A model generated the notes under the pieces. The model was not told the origin of the DNA. It worked only from the letters and a program-made list of their open reading frames with translations, and made no database searches. A DNA stretch of 64,000 nt. Origin: Oscillospiraceae bacterium. GTDB lineage: Bacteria > Bacillota > Clostridia > Oscillospirales > Oscillospiraceae. The stretch covers positions 100,957-164,956 of the forward strand of contig JAGFXR010000003.1 of NCBI GenBank assembly GCA_017861365.1. Direction: 5' to 3'. Positions 1 through 8,519 of this stretch are shown piece by piece. Position 1 is the first letter of the stretch. Each line of letters opens with the position of its first letter. The position numbers and the translations under genes were made by a program.

Positions 1-437
1 GGGGCGGGGATGTCGGACTCCGCGCCGATGATGGGCTCGATGGCGTAGGTATACCGTCTGGTCAGGCGGCAGAGCTCCTTCTTGGAGAGAACGGAGGGGT
101 CCACCTTTACGCCGCCCTTCGCTCCGCCGAAGGGGATGTTGGCTACCGCGCATTTTAAAGACATCCAGGTGGCCAGAGCCTTGATCTCATTTAGATCGCA
201 GTCCTGATGAAAGCGGATGCCGCCCTTAAACGGCCCTCTGATATTGGAATGCTGAACCCGGTAACCCTCGAAAATCTGGATGGTGCCGTTATCCATCTCC
301 ACGGGAAGATACACCTTTGTCTCGCGCTGGGGGCTGCGGATAATCCCGTACATGGCCGTATCTATGTGGCCGAATTCCATGGCTTTGTCCATCACGCTCA
401 GTACATTTTCATAGGGATCGTATGTGTGGTTCATCAT
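1..437 (-). CDS. gdhA: Glutamate (Glu/Leu/Phe/Val) dehydrogenase, N-terminal part, runs off the window
   Basis: Reversible oxidative deamination of glutamate to 2-oxoglutarate with NAD(P), in the cytoplasm. The visible 145 codons form the substrate-binding N-terminal domain. The family Lys residues are present: K71 in GPFKGG, K95 in SLKCA and the presumed catalytic K107 in FGGAKGG. The protein starts at 437 because GAGGAG lies about 7 nt upstream; a second ATG follows directly. The 3' part with the Rossmann domain is beyond base 1. The gene is divergent from the deacetylase at 723. Known for the family: a 410-450 aa hexameric enzyme. Whether it prefers NAD or NADP cannot be read from this part. 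Confidence 0.93.
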   Translation of the reverse strand, partial: MMNHTYDPYENVLSVMDKAMEFGHIDTAMYGIIRSPQRETKVYLPVEMDNGTIQIFEGYRVQHSNIRGPFKGGIRFHQDCDLNEIKALATWMSLKCAVANIPFGGAKGGVKVDPSVLSKKELCRLTRRYTYAIEPIIGAESDIPA

Positions 438-722
438 GATTAATCTCCTCGCAATTCAGTTTCAAAAACATGGCTTATTATATTGACCCGAGGAAACAGA
501 GTCAATATCGTGCGCTGACTTCCATCGATACCGACTAAATTGGCATCTGCGGCTTGATTTATTAACATGTTTTGCACCGCTTTCTTGACTTTTCAAGGCT
601 GAGGGCAGGCATGTCACACCCTGAAGCTCCTCCGCCAAGGATGAAAAAACTTCGTCCGGCCCCGGTTTTATTGTCCCATCGGCTGTCATACAATAGAGAA
701 ACAAGCTTTGGGAGGGGTCAGA

Positions 723-1340
723 ATGAAATTATTCTTTATCCGCCGGCGTTGGATTGCCGTGCTGTCCTGCGTGTTGGCGGCGGCGGCCATGCTCTATGTG
801 GTCAATTACCCCGCTTTTGTGGACGCGGCGGCAGCCCAGCGCCAGCTGCCGATTTACTGCGTGGACCGGGATCAAAAAATGCTCTCGATTTCCTTTGACG
901 CCGCCTGGGGGAACGAGGATACCCAGACCCTGATCGACATCTTGGCCAAGTACAATATCAAGGCCACATTTTTTGTGGTGGGCGAGTGGGTGGATAAATA
1001 TCCTGAGTCGGTGAAGGCACTTTCCGACGCGGGCCACGAGGTGATGAGCCACTCCAACAAGCATGACCATTTCAACTCGCTGACCACCGATCAGATTATT
1101 TCGGATATCAACACCTGCAACGACAAGATTGAGGCTGTGACCGGGGTCAGGCCGACGCTGTTCCGGTGTCCCTACGGGGAATATGACGACCATGTCATCT
1201 CGGCGGTACGCTCCATGGGCATTGAACCCATCCAGTGGGATGTGGAAGGTTGCGCAGCAGCTTCAAGTCCGCGGGGCGCGGGGGCGAATTCAAACGAGGT
1301 CATACCGGAAGAAACAAGACGCGCCGATCATGCGGTGTGA
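723..1340 (+). pseudogene. PdaB-like polysaccharide deacetylase, C-terminus lost
   Basis: A carbohydrate esterase 4 type deacetylase of the PdaB/YlxY sporulation group. A membrane anchor lies at residues 10-30. The catalytic Asp is in SFDAAWG (D59), the metal-binding H-x3-H pair is H110/H114, and FRCPYGE follows at about residue 147. Homology stops abruptly after IQWDVEG (about residue 176). The last 29 residues look random, and the segment that should carry the final motif with the acid/base His is missing in all three frames. GGAGGGG sits 6 nt before the ATG. Likely a deletion or rearrangement ending near 1250; the protein is probably inactive. PdaB normally acts late in spore formation on the peptidoglycan. 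Confidence 0.8.
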
Positions 1341-1401
1341 CGGCAAAGGCATATGGAAGCTGTTCGGCAGGGCTGTCCAGGACGCATTTTTCGTCTTTTC
1401 A

Positions 1402-1430
1402 TTGTAAATTACAACAAAATATTTTATAAT
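1402..1430 (+). promoter_or_regulatory. Sigma-A promoter of the two-component operon
   Basis: TTGTAA at 1402-1407, a 17-nt spacer, and a perfect TATAAT at 1425-1430. It lies 34 nt before the response-regulator ATG. Confidence 0.75.
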
Positions 1431-1463
1431 CATTGTGACAATTGTTTTTTAGGGGGTCGTCCC

Positions 1464-2135
1464 ATGCATCGTATCTTGATTGTGGATAATGAAGAGAAGC
1501 TGCGGCAGGCGATTGTGAAATATGCACGGTTTCAAGGCTATGAGACCGTGGAGGCCGCCGACGGATTGGAAGCGGTGCGGCTCTGCCGGACACAGCGGTT
1601 TGATCTGATCCTTCTGGACGTCATGATGCCGCGCATGGACGGTGTCACTGCCTGCCGCGAGATCCGCAAGCTCTGCAACACGCCTGTGCTGATCCTCACC
1701 GCCCGGGGCGAGGAGTATGACCGGATTGCCGGGTTTGAGGCGGGGGCGGACGACTATGTGGTAAAGCCCTTTTTTCCCCATGAGCTGATGCTTCGCATGG
1801 CGGTGATTCTCAAACGGGCTCACCGGGGCGGGGCGGAAAGCCAGAACGTCTGCGTAGGTGGTCTGAATCTGTCCTATACCGGCCGCTGGCTGACGGTGGA
1901 CGGCGCGCGGGTCAGCCTTACAGGAAAGGAATTTGATCTGCTTGCCTATTTGGTTGCCCATTCCGGCGTGGTGCTGACCCGGCAAGAGATCATTGAGTCG
2001 GTCTGGGGCAGCGAGACAGAGAGCGGCACCCGCTCCCTGGATACGCATATCAAGCAGCTGCGAAGAGCGCTTGGCCCGTATCACCAGTATATTGTGACGC
2101 TTCGCGGGGTGGGGTATCGCTTTGAAGAAGCATAA
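1464..2135 (+). CDS. OmpR/PhoB-family response regulator
   Basis: A cytoplasmic transcription factor controlled by phosphorylation. The receiver domain (residues 1-120) shows the acidic pair D8/E10, phospho-acceptor D52 in LLDVMMP, a Thr in ILTARG and the conserved Lys in VVKPF. The winged-helix DNA-binding domain fills residues 130-223 (LTGKEFDLL, TRQEIIESVWG, DTHIKQLRRAL, GVGYRFE). The start at 1464 follows AGGGGG at 1451; an upstream in-frame extension lacks an SD. The gene overlaps the downstream histidine kinase by 14 nt, so the two are co-transcribed and probably translationally coupled. The signal and regulon are not evident from the sequence. Confidence 0.93.
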   Translation: MHRILIVDNEEKLRQAIVKYARFQGYETVEAADGLEAVRLCRTQRFDLILLDVMMPRMDGVTACREIRKLCNTPVLILTARGEEYDRIAGFEAGADDYVVKPFFPHELMLRMAVILKRAHRGGAESQNVCVGGLNLSYTGRWLTVDGARVSLTGKEFDLLAYLVAHSGVVLTRQEIIESVWGSETESGTRSLDTHIKQLRRALGPYHQYIVTLRGVGYRFEEA

Positions 2136-3540
2136 AAGCATCACTTGGCGTGTGTCCTGCTATCTGCTGGTCTTTATCGCGGTGCTGCTGATCATGATGT
2201 GGCTGAGTCAAATGGTGCTGCTGCCTGTGATTTATCAGGAGTATCGGAAGGCCGCGGTGGCCAATCTTGTCACAGAGCTGGGAAACAGCCTGGGCTCGCC
2301 TCAGTTTTCCCGCAGCCTCTCGCAAACCGCCAGAGAGCAAAGCGCGTGCATCCGGGTTCTGCGTCAGAGCGGAACGGAAATTTACTCCACAGACTGTATG
2401 CCGTATTCCGATCTGTCGGGTTATTCTAAGGACACGCTGTTTTCCCTGTGGGATGAGGCGCAAAATGCCAAGGGAAGCGTATCGACGGTTTATGCCATGG
2501 ACAGCCTGCGGCTGAAGCGGCTGGTGCCCACCGGCGTCAACGCCATTGTTTATATGAAAATTTTTCATCCTGAGGGACAGCCGGCCACGGCCATTTACTA
2601 TAACAGCACCATCACACCCATTGACGGGATGCTGGAGGTGCTGAAGATCGAGCTGTGGTGCATTATGGTTTTCGCGGTGATTTGCACCGCGGGCCTCGCC
2701 TTTGGCCTCTCCCGGCATATCGCCCGCCCCATCACACGGATCAACGAGCGGGCGAAGCTGCTGAAAAAGCAGGATTTTTCCGTGACCTTTGATATCGACA
2801 ATTATCAGGAGGTGGCGGAGCTCAGTGAAACTCTCACCGCCACCGGCCGTGAAATGGCGCTGCTGGACGGACTGCGCAGGGAGCTGATTGCCAACGTGTC
2901 CCACGACCTGCGCACGCCGCTGTCCATGATCATCGCCTTCGCTGAGGTGATGCGCGACGTCCCGGAGGAAAACACGGGAGAGAACGCCCAGATTATCATT
3001 GACGAGTCCGTGCGCCTGTCCGAGCTGGTGGATGACGTACTGCTGCTCCCCCAGCCAGCCGAAGTGACCGATGAGGTAAATTACTCCTTTTATGATTTTG
3101 CGGCGGCCTGCCGCAGTACCATTGAGCGCTATCAAAAGCTCAGCATCAACCGGCGCTGTCATATTACCTATGACGGCCCGGAGCATGTTCAGGTGCGGGC
3201 CGACCGGGTTAAGCTCTCCCAGGTGATTTATAATTTGCTCAATAATGCCATGTCTCACGCCGGTGATATGCCCGATATCCTGCTTCGCATCGAAATCCAG
3301 GACGGAGCGGTCCGCGTATCCGTCATCGACGACGGCGAGGGAATTCCCAAGGACAAGCTCAAGCTGATTTGGGAGCGCTATTATTCCGACACCGGGGACG
3401 AGCAGTTCCATGCCGGACTGGGGCTGACTATTGTACGCCATATTCTCGAACTCCACCACGCGCGGTACGGCGTGGTCAGTGAGCTTGGCAAGGGCAGTAC
3501 CTTCTGGTTCTCGCTGGACTGCTACGCCGGCAGTCCATGA
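2122..3540 (+). CDS. Membrane sensor histidine kinase
   Basis: Partner of the response regulator just upstream. It starts at a TTG inside that gene's 3' end. Order: TM1 (about 12-35), an extracytoplasmic sensor loop of about 135 residues, TM2 (about 172-195), HAMP, DHp with phospho-acceptor H261 in NVSHDLRTP, then the HATPase domain (N-box NLLNNAMSHA near 370, DDGEGIP near 402, GLGLTIV near 432). The length of 472 aa is typical. The sensor loop resembles no ligand-binding family I can name. A strong terminator follows at once. Confidence 0.92.
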   Translation: MKKHKSITWRVSCYLLVFIAVLLIMMWLSQMVLLPVIYQEYRKAAVANLVTELGNSLGSPQFSRSLSQTAREQSACIRVLRQSGTEIYSTDCMPYSDLSGYSKDTLFSLWDEAQNAKGSVSTVYAMDSLRLKRLVPTGVNAIVYMKIFHPEGQPATAIYYNSTITPIDGMLEVLKIELWCIMVFAVICTAGLAFGLSRHIARPITRINERAKLLKKQDFSVTFDIDNYQEVAELSETLTATGREMALLDGLRRELIANVSHDLRTPLSMIIAFAEVMRDVPEENTGENAQIIIDESVRLSELVDDVLLLPQPAEVTDEVNYSFYDFAAACRSTIERYQKLSINRRCHITYDGPEHVQVRADRVKLSQVIYNLLNNAMSHAGDMPDILLRIEIQDGAVRVSVIDDGEGIPKDKLKLIWERYYSDTGDEQFHAGLGLTIVRHILELHHARYGVVSELGKGSTFWFSLDCYAGSP

Positions 3541-3543
3541 CAA

Positions 3544-3576
3544 AGCCCCGCCCCGGCCAATGGCCGGGGCGGGGCT
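3544..3576 (+). terminator. GC-rich hairpin between convergent operons
   Basis: A 15-bp perfect stem (AGCCCCGCCCCGGCC) with an AAT loop starts 4 nt after the kinase stop. It has no long T-run. It probably works in both directions, because livF converges from the right. Confidence 0.75.
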
Positions 3577-3582
3577 TAACCC

Positions 3583-3610
3583 TGCCGGAAAAGGCTGTGG
3601 CCTTTTCCGG
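3583..3610 (-). terminator. Terminator hairpin of the liv operon
   Basis: GCCGGAAAAGGC pairs with GCCTTTTCCGGC, 22 nt beyond the livF stop on the minus strand. It stands in tandem with the GC-rich hairpin at 3544-3576. Confidence 0.6.
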
Positions 3611-3631
3611 CACGTGTTGATTGGACTTCCG

Positions 3632-4339
3632 TTACGACAGACCCAGATAAGCCGCCTTCAGGCTCTCATCCCGGAGCAGGTCTCCTGCGGCACCCTCCAT
3701 TACGTTGTGGCCGGTCTCGATGACGTAGGCGCGATCTGCGATTTCCAGAGAGGATTGCACGTTCTGTTCCACCAGCAAAATGGTCATTCCCCGCTTATTG
3801 ATATTGACAATGGTCTCAAACACCTGATCCACAATGACCGGCGCCAGACCCAGGGATGGTTCGTCCAGCATCAGCAGCTCCGGACACTGCATGAGTGCCC
3901 GGGCAATGGCCACCATCTGCCGTTCTCCGCCGGACAGGGAGCCCGCCGCCTGCTTCCGGCGTTCCGCCAGCTTGGGAAACAGTTCAAAGCACATATCCAG
4001 GTTTTCCTGCCGCTTGGGCCGGGCTTTTTTGGAGTAAGAGCCGATAAGCAAATTCTCATAGATGGACATTTCCGGGAACAGCTTGCGTCCCTCCGGCACC
4101 TGCACCAGGCCCAGCGTGGAGATATCGTGGAGCTTATAACGGGATAACTCCTCACCCTTGAAGGTGACGGACCCTGTCAGCGGTTTCAGAACGCCGGAGG
4201 CGGTGTTGATGGTCGTGGTTTTCCCAGCTCCGTTGGAACCCAGAAGAGCCACGATTTCGCCCTGATTGACCTGGAGGGATACTCCGTCCAGAGCCTGGAA
4301 GCTTCCATAATTGACATGAATTTGATTGATCGTCAGCAT
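3632..4339 (-). CDS. livF: Branched-chain amino-acid type ABC importer, ATPase LivF
   Basis: One of two nucleotide-binding subunits powering the importer. It has Walker A GSNGAGKT (about 35-42), the signature LSGGERQ (about 134), Walker B LLMLDEPS and the switch His in LLVEQN. Length 235 aa, as usual for LivF. Its ATG overlaps the livG stop (TGATG), which indicates tight coupling. It is the last gene of the operon; a double hairpin follows. Substrate class (hydrophobic amino acids, amides or small organic acids) is inferred from family only. Confidence 0.93.
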   Translation of the reverse strand: MLTINQIHVNYGSFQALDGVSLQVNQGEIVALLGSNGAGKTTTINTASGVLKPLTGSVTFKGEELSRYKLHDISTLGLVQVPEGRKLFPEMSIYENLLIGSYSKKARPKRQENLDMCFELFPKLAERRKQAAGSLSGGERQMVAIARALMQCPELLMLDEPSLGLAPVIVDQVFETIVNINKRGMTILLVEQNVQSSLEIADRAYVIETGHNVMEGAAGDLLRDESLKAAYLGLS

Positions 4340-5076
4340 CAGTGCTTCCCTCCCCCCAGATACGACTCGATGACCAGCGGATTGGACGCGATCTCCGCCG
4401 GAAGCCCCTCGGCAATTTTTGTTCCCTGATTGATGACCACGATGCGGTCGGACAGGTTCATCATGGCGCGCATGACGTGCTCAATGATGATGATAGACAT
4501 GCCGCCGGCACGAATTTCACGGATCAGCTCCATAATGCGCTCCACCTCCGTGGGGTTTAATCCCGCGATCACCTCGTCCAGCAGCAGCACATCGGGCTCG
4601 GTGGCAAGTGCCCGGGCCACCTCCATCCGCTTGAGCTGGGGAAGGGTAAGGGCGCTGCCGCCGGAATGGGCCGCCTGCTCCAGGCCTACCCGCTTGAGTA
4701 CCTGATAGGCCGCGTCCCTGGCCTCGGAGGTTTTGCCGTGGCGGATGTACGCGCCCACCATGACGTTTTCCAGCACCGTCAGGTTGGAAAACGGCTGGCA
4801 AATCTGATAGGTTCGGCCGATACCCATTTTGCACAGCTCGTTGGAGCGGGGCTTTGGGATGACCTTGCCGTGATAGCGCAGCTCGCCCTCTGACATGGGC
4901 ATGGTGCCCGACAGCATATTGAACAGAGTGGTTTTACCCGCGCCGTTGGGGCCGATAAGACCCAGAATTTCATGCTTGTTTAAGTGGATATCAACGTGAT
5001 TGACCGCCACCAATCCGCCAAATCGCTTGGTCACCCCCTTGCCGCTGAGAATTGCCTCGCCGGAATGTTCACTCAT
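4339..5076 (-). CDS. livG: Branched-chain amino-acid type ABC importer, ATPase LivG
   Basis: Second nucleotide-binding subunit. Walker A is GPNGAGKT; the degenerate signature LTLPQLKR is normal for LivG proteins; Walker B is LLLDEVIAG; the switch region is IIIEHVM. The ATG at 5076 is preferred over an upstream in-frame GTG at 5085 because GGAGGTGG stands about 5 nt before it. The start lies inside the 3' end of livM, so the genes overlap. Confidence 0.92.
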   Translation of the reverse strand: MSEHSGEAILSGKGVTKRFGGLVAVNHVDIHLNKHEILGLIGPNGAGKTTLFNMLSGTMPMSEGELRYHGKVIPKPRSNELCKMGIGRTYQICQPFSNLTVLENVMVGAYIRHGKTSEARDAAYQVLKRVGLEQAAHSGGSALTLPQLKRMEVARALATEPDVLLLDEVIAGLNPTEVERIMELIREIRAGGMSIIIIEHVMRAMMNLSDRIVVINQGTKIAEGLPAEIASNPLVIESYLGGGKH

Positions 5077-6097
5077 GGATTCCACCTCCGCCGCCGGACT
5101 GTTTTTGCAGGGTGGCTTTCCGCCGGGACATCGCCCGCTTCTCCCGCTCGTCCGCCAGGAAGGGAATGAGTCCTCCGGGCAGGAAGAAGACGCATATCAT
5201 TAAAATCAAACCGGAAATCAGCGTTGCCAGCCCGTTGAGAGAGCTTGGCGCGTACATGGTGACAATACGGTTGATGGTGTAAATAAGACCCGCGCCGATC
5301 ACAGGCCCCCAAAGGGTGTTGGCGCCGCCAACCACGCACATGATCATCACATTGATGGACAGCTCCACGCCGAACATTTTACTGGGGTCCACATAACTGA
5401 TGAACATGCAGTAAAACCCGCCGCCCATAGCGGAGAAAAAGGCGGAAATAAACTGCGCCTGCATTTTCAGCGACAGCACGCTGACGCCCAGGGACGCCGC
5501 CGCACCCTCGTTGGCGCTGATCGCCCGGAAGTAGAAGCCGCGCTTGGAGCGGGTGATCCAATGCGATACCAGCAGCACCGCCACCAGCATACCCAGCACG
5601 ATGTAATAGTAGGGCATCTTGCTGGAAAACTGCATGTTGAGGGGGTCGTTTCCAGGAGAAAATTTAAAGCCGTTGGAGCCGCCTACATTGACGCCGAAAA
5701 TGGTCTGAAAATTGGTGAAAATGATTTTCATCATGCCCAGCAGCGCAAAGGTTGCAAGAGAGTAAAAAATACTCTGTAAACGGAAGGTGGGGTAGCCTAT
5801 GATGATGGAAAACACGCCGGTGAGCAGGGCGGCGACCAGCATGCCGGCATAGGGCGTGAGGTTTGCGTATACGAACAGACAGCCTGTGAGATACGCGCCC
5901 AGGCCGATGTAAATGCCGTTGCCAAGGGAAAACAGACCGGTATACCCGCCCATGATGTTCCATGAGCTGGCCCAATACATGTAGAGCAGAACTGAAATCA
6001 GGATGGACATGTTGGACAGCCCAATATGGAACACAACGGGCAGCAGAATCGCCGCAAGAAGCACAATCACGGGCAGAATCCATTTTTTTTGCTTCAT
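5069..6097 (-). CDS. livM: ABC importer permease LivM
   Basis: Integral membrane permease of the LivHMGF importer, 342 aa with 8-10 hydrophobic segments. It carries the family pattern GGYTGLFSLGNG (near 50-62) and the cytoplasmic coupling region SANEGAAASLG. The C-terminal tail is basic and Gly-rich. An SD (AAGGGGG) lies before the ATG, and there are only 6 nt between the livH stop and this start. Confidence 0.92.
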   Translation of the reverse strand: MKQKKWILPVIVLLAAILLPVVFHIGLSNMSILISVLLYMYWASSWNIMGGYTGLFSLGNGIYIGLGAYLTGCLFVYANLTPYAGMLVAALLTGVFSIIIGYPTFRLQSIFYSLATFALLGMMKIIFTNFQTIFGVNVGGSNGFKFSPGNDPLNMQFSSKMPYYYIVLGMLVAVLLVSHWITRSKRGFYFRAISANEGAAASLGVSVLSLKMQAQFISAFFSAMGGGFYCMFISYVDPSKMFGVELSINVMIMCVVGGANTLWGPVIGAGLIYTINRIVTMYAPSSLNGLATLISGLILMICVFFLPGGLIPFLADEREKRAMSRRKATLQKQSGGGGGIHE

Positions 6098-6103
6098 ATC
6101 CGG

Positions 6104-6985
6104 TTACCCCCTTACCCTTTTTTCCAGAATGCCCTCCGGCTTTACCAGCAGGATCAAAATAAACAGCACAAAAATGAAAATCTGAGCCAGATTATCCCCC
6201 ACCATGGCGCCGCCCAGCTTTTCAATGACTCCGATGATTACGCCCGACAGCATGGCCCCGGGGATGTTTCCCTTGCCGCCCATGGCGACGATGATAAACG
6301 CCTTAAAGCAGAAGGAGACGCCCACATAGGGATTGACGGAATAGAACGGAGTAAGCAGCGCGCCGGACAGCCCCACGATGCCCAGGCTGATGACAAACGC
6401 GACACAGTATACTAAATTGGCGTTGATGCTCATCAGCTGAGCGGTAATACGATCCTGAGAGGTAGCCCTCAAAGCGCGGCCCATTTCCGATTTTTGAATA
6501 AATACATACAGGCCCGCGCAGCACAGCGCCGCCAGCAGGAAGGAGATCAGCTTCGGCACCGACACCAGCATGTTGCCCAGCTCCAGCATGCCGCTGTATC
6601 TGGTTTCCACCGACTTGACCTCCGCGCCGAACAGCAGGTTAAACAGAGCCTGCAGCGCCATGCTCATGCCGGCGGTAAACAAAAGAATATCGCGCCACGC
6701 GGCTTTTCCCCGGTTAATAAGTCTGTTGAAAATATATTTCTGAAGAATAAAGCCGACCACCCCCAGCACAAGGATATTGACCAGCGCCGTGAGATAAGGG
6801 TCAAACCCGGCAAATTTGGTCAGGTAATAGGAGATATACATGGACACCATCAGCACCTCGCCGTGGGCCCAGTTCACCACCCCCATGACACCGTACGCCA
6901 GGCTCAGTCCCAGTCCGATGACCGCGTAAACGCCGCCGATCAGAATTCCGTCTATCAGTGCCTGCGTCAGGATAGACACCGTCAT
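6104..6985 (-). CDS. livH: ABC importer permease LivH
   Basis: Second permease of the importer, 293 aa with about 8 TM segments. It shows the LivH hallmarks GVYAVIGLGLSLAYGVMGVVN near the N-terminus and RATSQDRITAQLMSIN in the coupling loop. The SD GAGGGGGA precedes the ATG. A gap of 93 nt separates it from livK; no clear terminator is seen there, so read-through is expected. Confidence 0.92.
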   Translation of the reverse strand: MTVSILTQALIDGILIGGVYAVIGLGLSLAYGVMGVVNWAHGEVLMVSMYISYYLTKFAGFDPYLTALVNILVLGVVGFILQKYIFNRLINRGKAAWRDILLFTAGMSMALQALFNLLFGAEVKSVETRYSGMLELGNMLVSVPKLISFLLAALCCAGLYVFIQKSEMGRALRATSQDRITAQLMSINANLVYCVAFVISLGIVGLSGALLTPFYSVNPYVGVSFCFKAFIIVAMGGKGNIPGAMLSGVIIGVIEKLGGAMVGDNLAQIFIFVLFILILLVKPEGILEKRVRG

Positions 6986-7078
6986 GAATCATTCCCCCTC
7001 GGAAGATTGTTTCGCCGTATGGCAGCGCCCCGCTCGGGTCGGAACGCGGGGTGCTGCCCCGGCATGTTCTAAGCTTCG

Positions 7079-8404
7079 TTAATATTGGATGGTATCCGCT
7101 CCGTCATTGTAGGACGTTGGGTAAACAATGGTCCATTTGCCATCTTGTACCTGCACCAGCACCATGCCGTCGGTCTCGCCCAGCTTGTCATTGTTGTTAT
7201 AGCGGACACCGGTATCGCCGAAGACGGAATTTTGCTGCCCTTCGGTGGCGAAGTGGACTCCGTCATAGCCGGAAAACCACAGGGACCAATCTGATTTGTC
7301 CACGTCCATCTGGTAGAGGGCATCCGCCACCGCCTCGCGGTCGGCCGCACCGGCATCCTCAATGGCGTTGATGATGGTGGCCATTCCCAGCCATCCCCAG
7401 CAGGGCTCCATGGTCATTTCATATCCGTAGGTGGTGTTAAATTCCTCCGCCAGTGCGGTTGCCTCATCACCGGCGCCGCCGTAGGAGGGAATCCAGGGGG
7501 CGGAATAGAGCACGCCGTTGGCCGCGTCGCCACAGTTTTCGATGAACTCGGTGTCGCCGACACCGCCGCCCAGCCCCGCGACCTTGGCGGTGCAGCCGTA
7601 CTCCGACATCTGCTTCACCAGAAGATTGGTGGCGGCGGAGAAGCAGGCTGTAATCACAAGATCCGTATCGGCGCTCTTGATCTTATTGACCAGCGTGGAC
7701 ATGTCTGTGGTGGACTCGGTAACCGCTTCGTCAACCACAACCTCGTAGCCCATCTTGGCGGCATTCTCGCGCCAGGTATTCACCGCAGCGGTGCCCCAAT
7801 CGCCGGAATCGTAGACAATGGCAATTTTATCGGTGGGATTGTCGGAGCGAACCTGGTTGAGATACTGGATGATCAGCGTCCACATGTTGTCGCCGTCGGT
7901 GGAACCAGTATTAGTGCGGTAGACATATTTGTTTTCCGTGCTCATGAAATTTTCCGCCGTTGAATTGACGATGATGTAAGGAACCTGATACTGGATCGCA
8001 AGGGGTACGGTTGCCGCCGCCACTGTGGAATTGTACGGCCCGATGACGGCGACGACGCCTTCCTCCACCAGTTTTTCAAAGGCGGAAACGCCGGTCTCGG
8101 GGTCGCTGGCGGAGTCCTGCGTCACCAGCTCAATCTGCTTACCGCCCAGCGAGCTCAGGCCGCCGTTATTGTTGATGTAATTGACGCAGAATTCGATTCC
8201 GTCGAGCTGTACGCCGCCGTAGTAGGCCGTGGAGCCGGACAGCGGGAGCAGCACGCCCACCTTCACCGTGTCGCTGGAGTCCCCTCCTGACCCGCTTGCG
8301 GTGGAATCCGAGCCGGAGTCCGCGCTGTCTCCGCCGCAGGCCGACAGCAGTGTGAGCATCATTGCCAGAGCCAGCAGAATGCTGAAAAATTTCTTCCCTC
8401 TCAT
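7079..8404 (-). CDS. livK: ABC importer substrate-binding lipoprotein (LivK-like)
   Basis: Extracytoplasmic type-I periplasmic-binding-fold protein that delivers substrate to LivHMGF. It has a lipoprotein signal with lipobox LLSAC (lipidated C23) and a Ser/Gly/Asp-rich linker, then the mature domain beginning VKVGVLLPLSG. This matches the Peripla_BP_6 family in length (441 aa). The start at 8404 follows AAGGAAG; an upstream in-frame extension to 8503 lacks signal-peptide logic. The ligand is unknown. The presence of an acyl-CoA-type dehydrogenase upstream suggests an amino- or organic-acid substrate that is then catabolised (inference). Confidence 0.92.
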   Translation of the reverse strand: MRGKKFFSILLALAMMLTLLSACGGDSADSGSDSTASGSGGDSSDTVKVGVLLPLSGSTAYYGGVQLDGIEFCVNYINNNGGLSSLGGKQIELVTQDSASDPETGVSAFEKLVEEGVVAVIGPYNSTVAAATVPLAIQYQVPYIIVNSTAENFMSTENKYVYRTNTGSTDGDNMWTLIIQYLNQVRSDNPTDKIAIVYDSGDWGTAAVNTWRENAAKMGYEVVVDEAVTESTTDMSTLVNKIKSADTDLVITACFSAATNLLVKQMSEYGCTAKVAGLGGGVGDTEFIENCGDAANGVLYSAPWIPSYGGAGDEATALAEEFNTTYGYEMTMEPCWGWLGMATIINAIEDAGAADREAVADALYQMDVDKSDWSLWFSGYDGVHFATEGQQNSVFGDTGVRYNNNDKLGETDGMVLVQVQDGKWTIVYPTSYNDGADTIQY

Positions 8405-8519
8405 GACTTGTTCTTCCTTTCCAATTGTTCGATTTGGATTGCGGCTGCCCCGTTGCAACCGTTTCTCAATATTCAGGGACACGCATCCTGTATGAATCGC
8501 CATCCGGCGTATTCATTCG

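Noticed and set aside
3431..4147. 238-codon ORF across the kinase 3' end and livF
   Set aside because: It runs through a strong terminator and antisense to livF; no SD and no domain.
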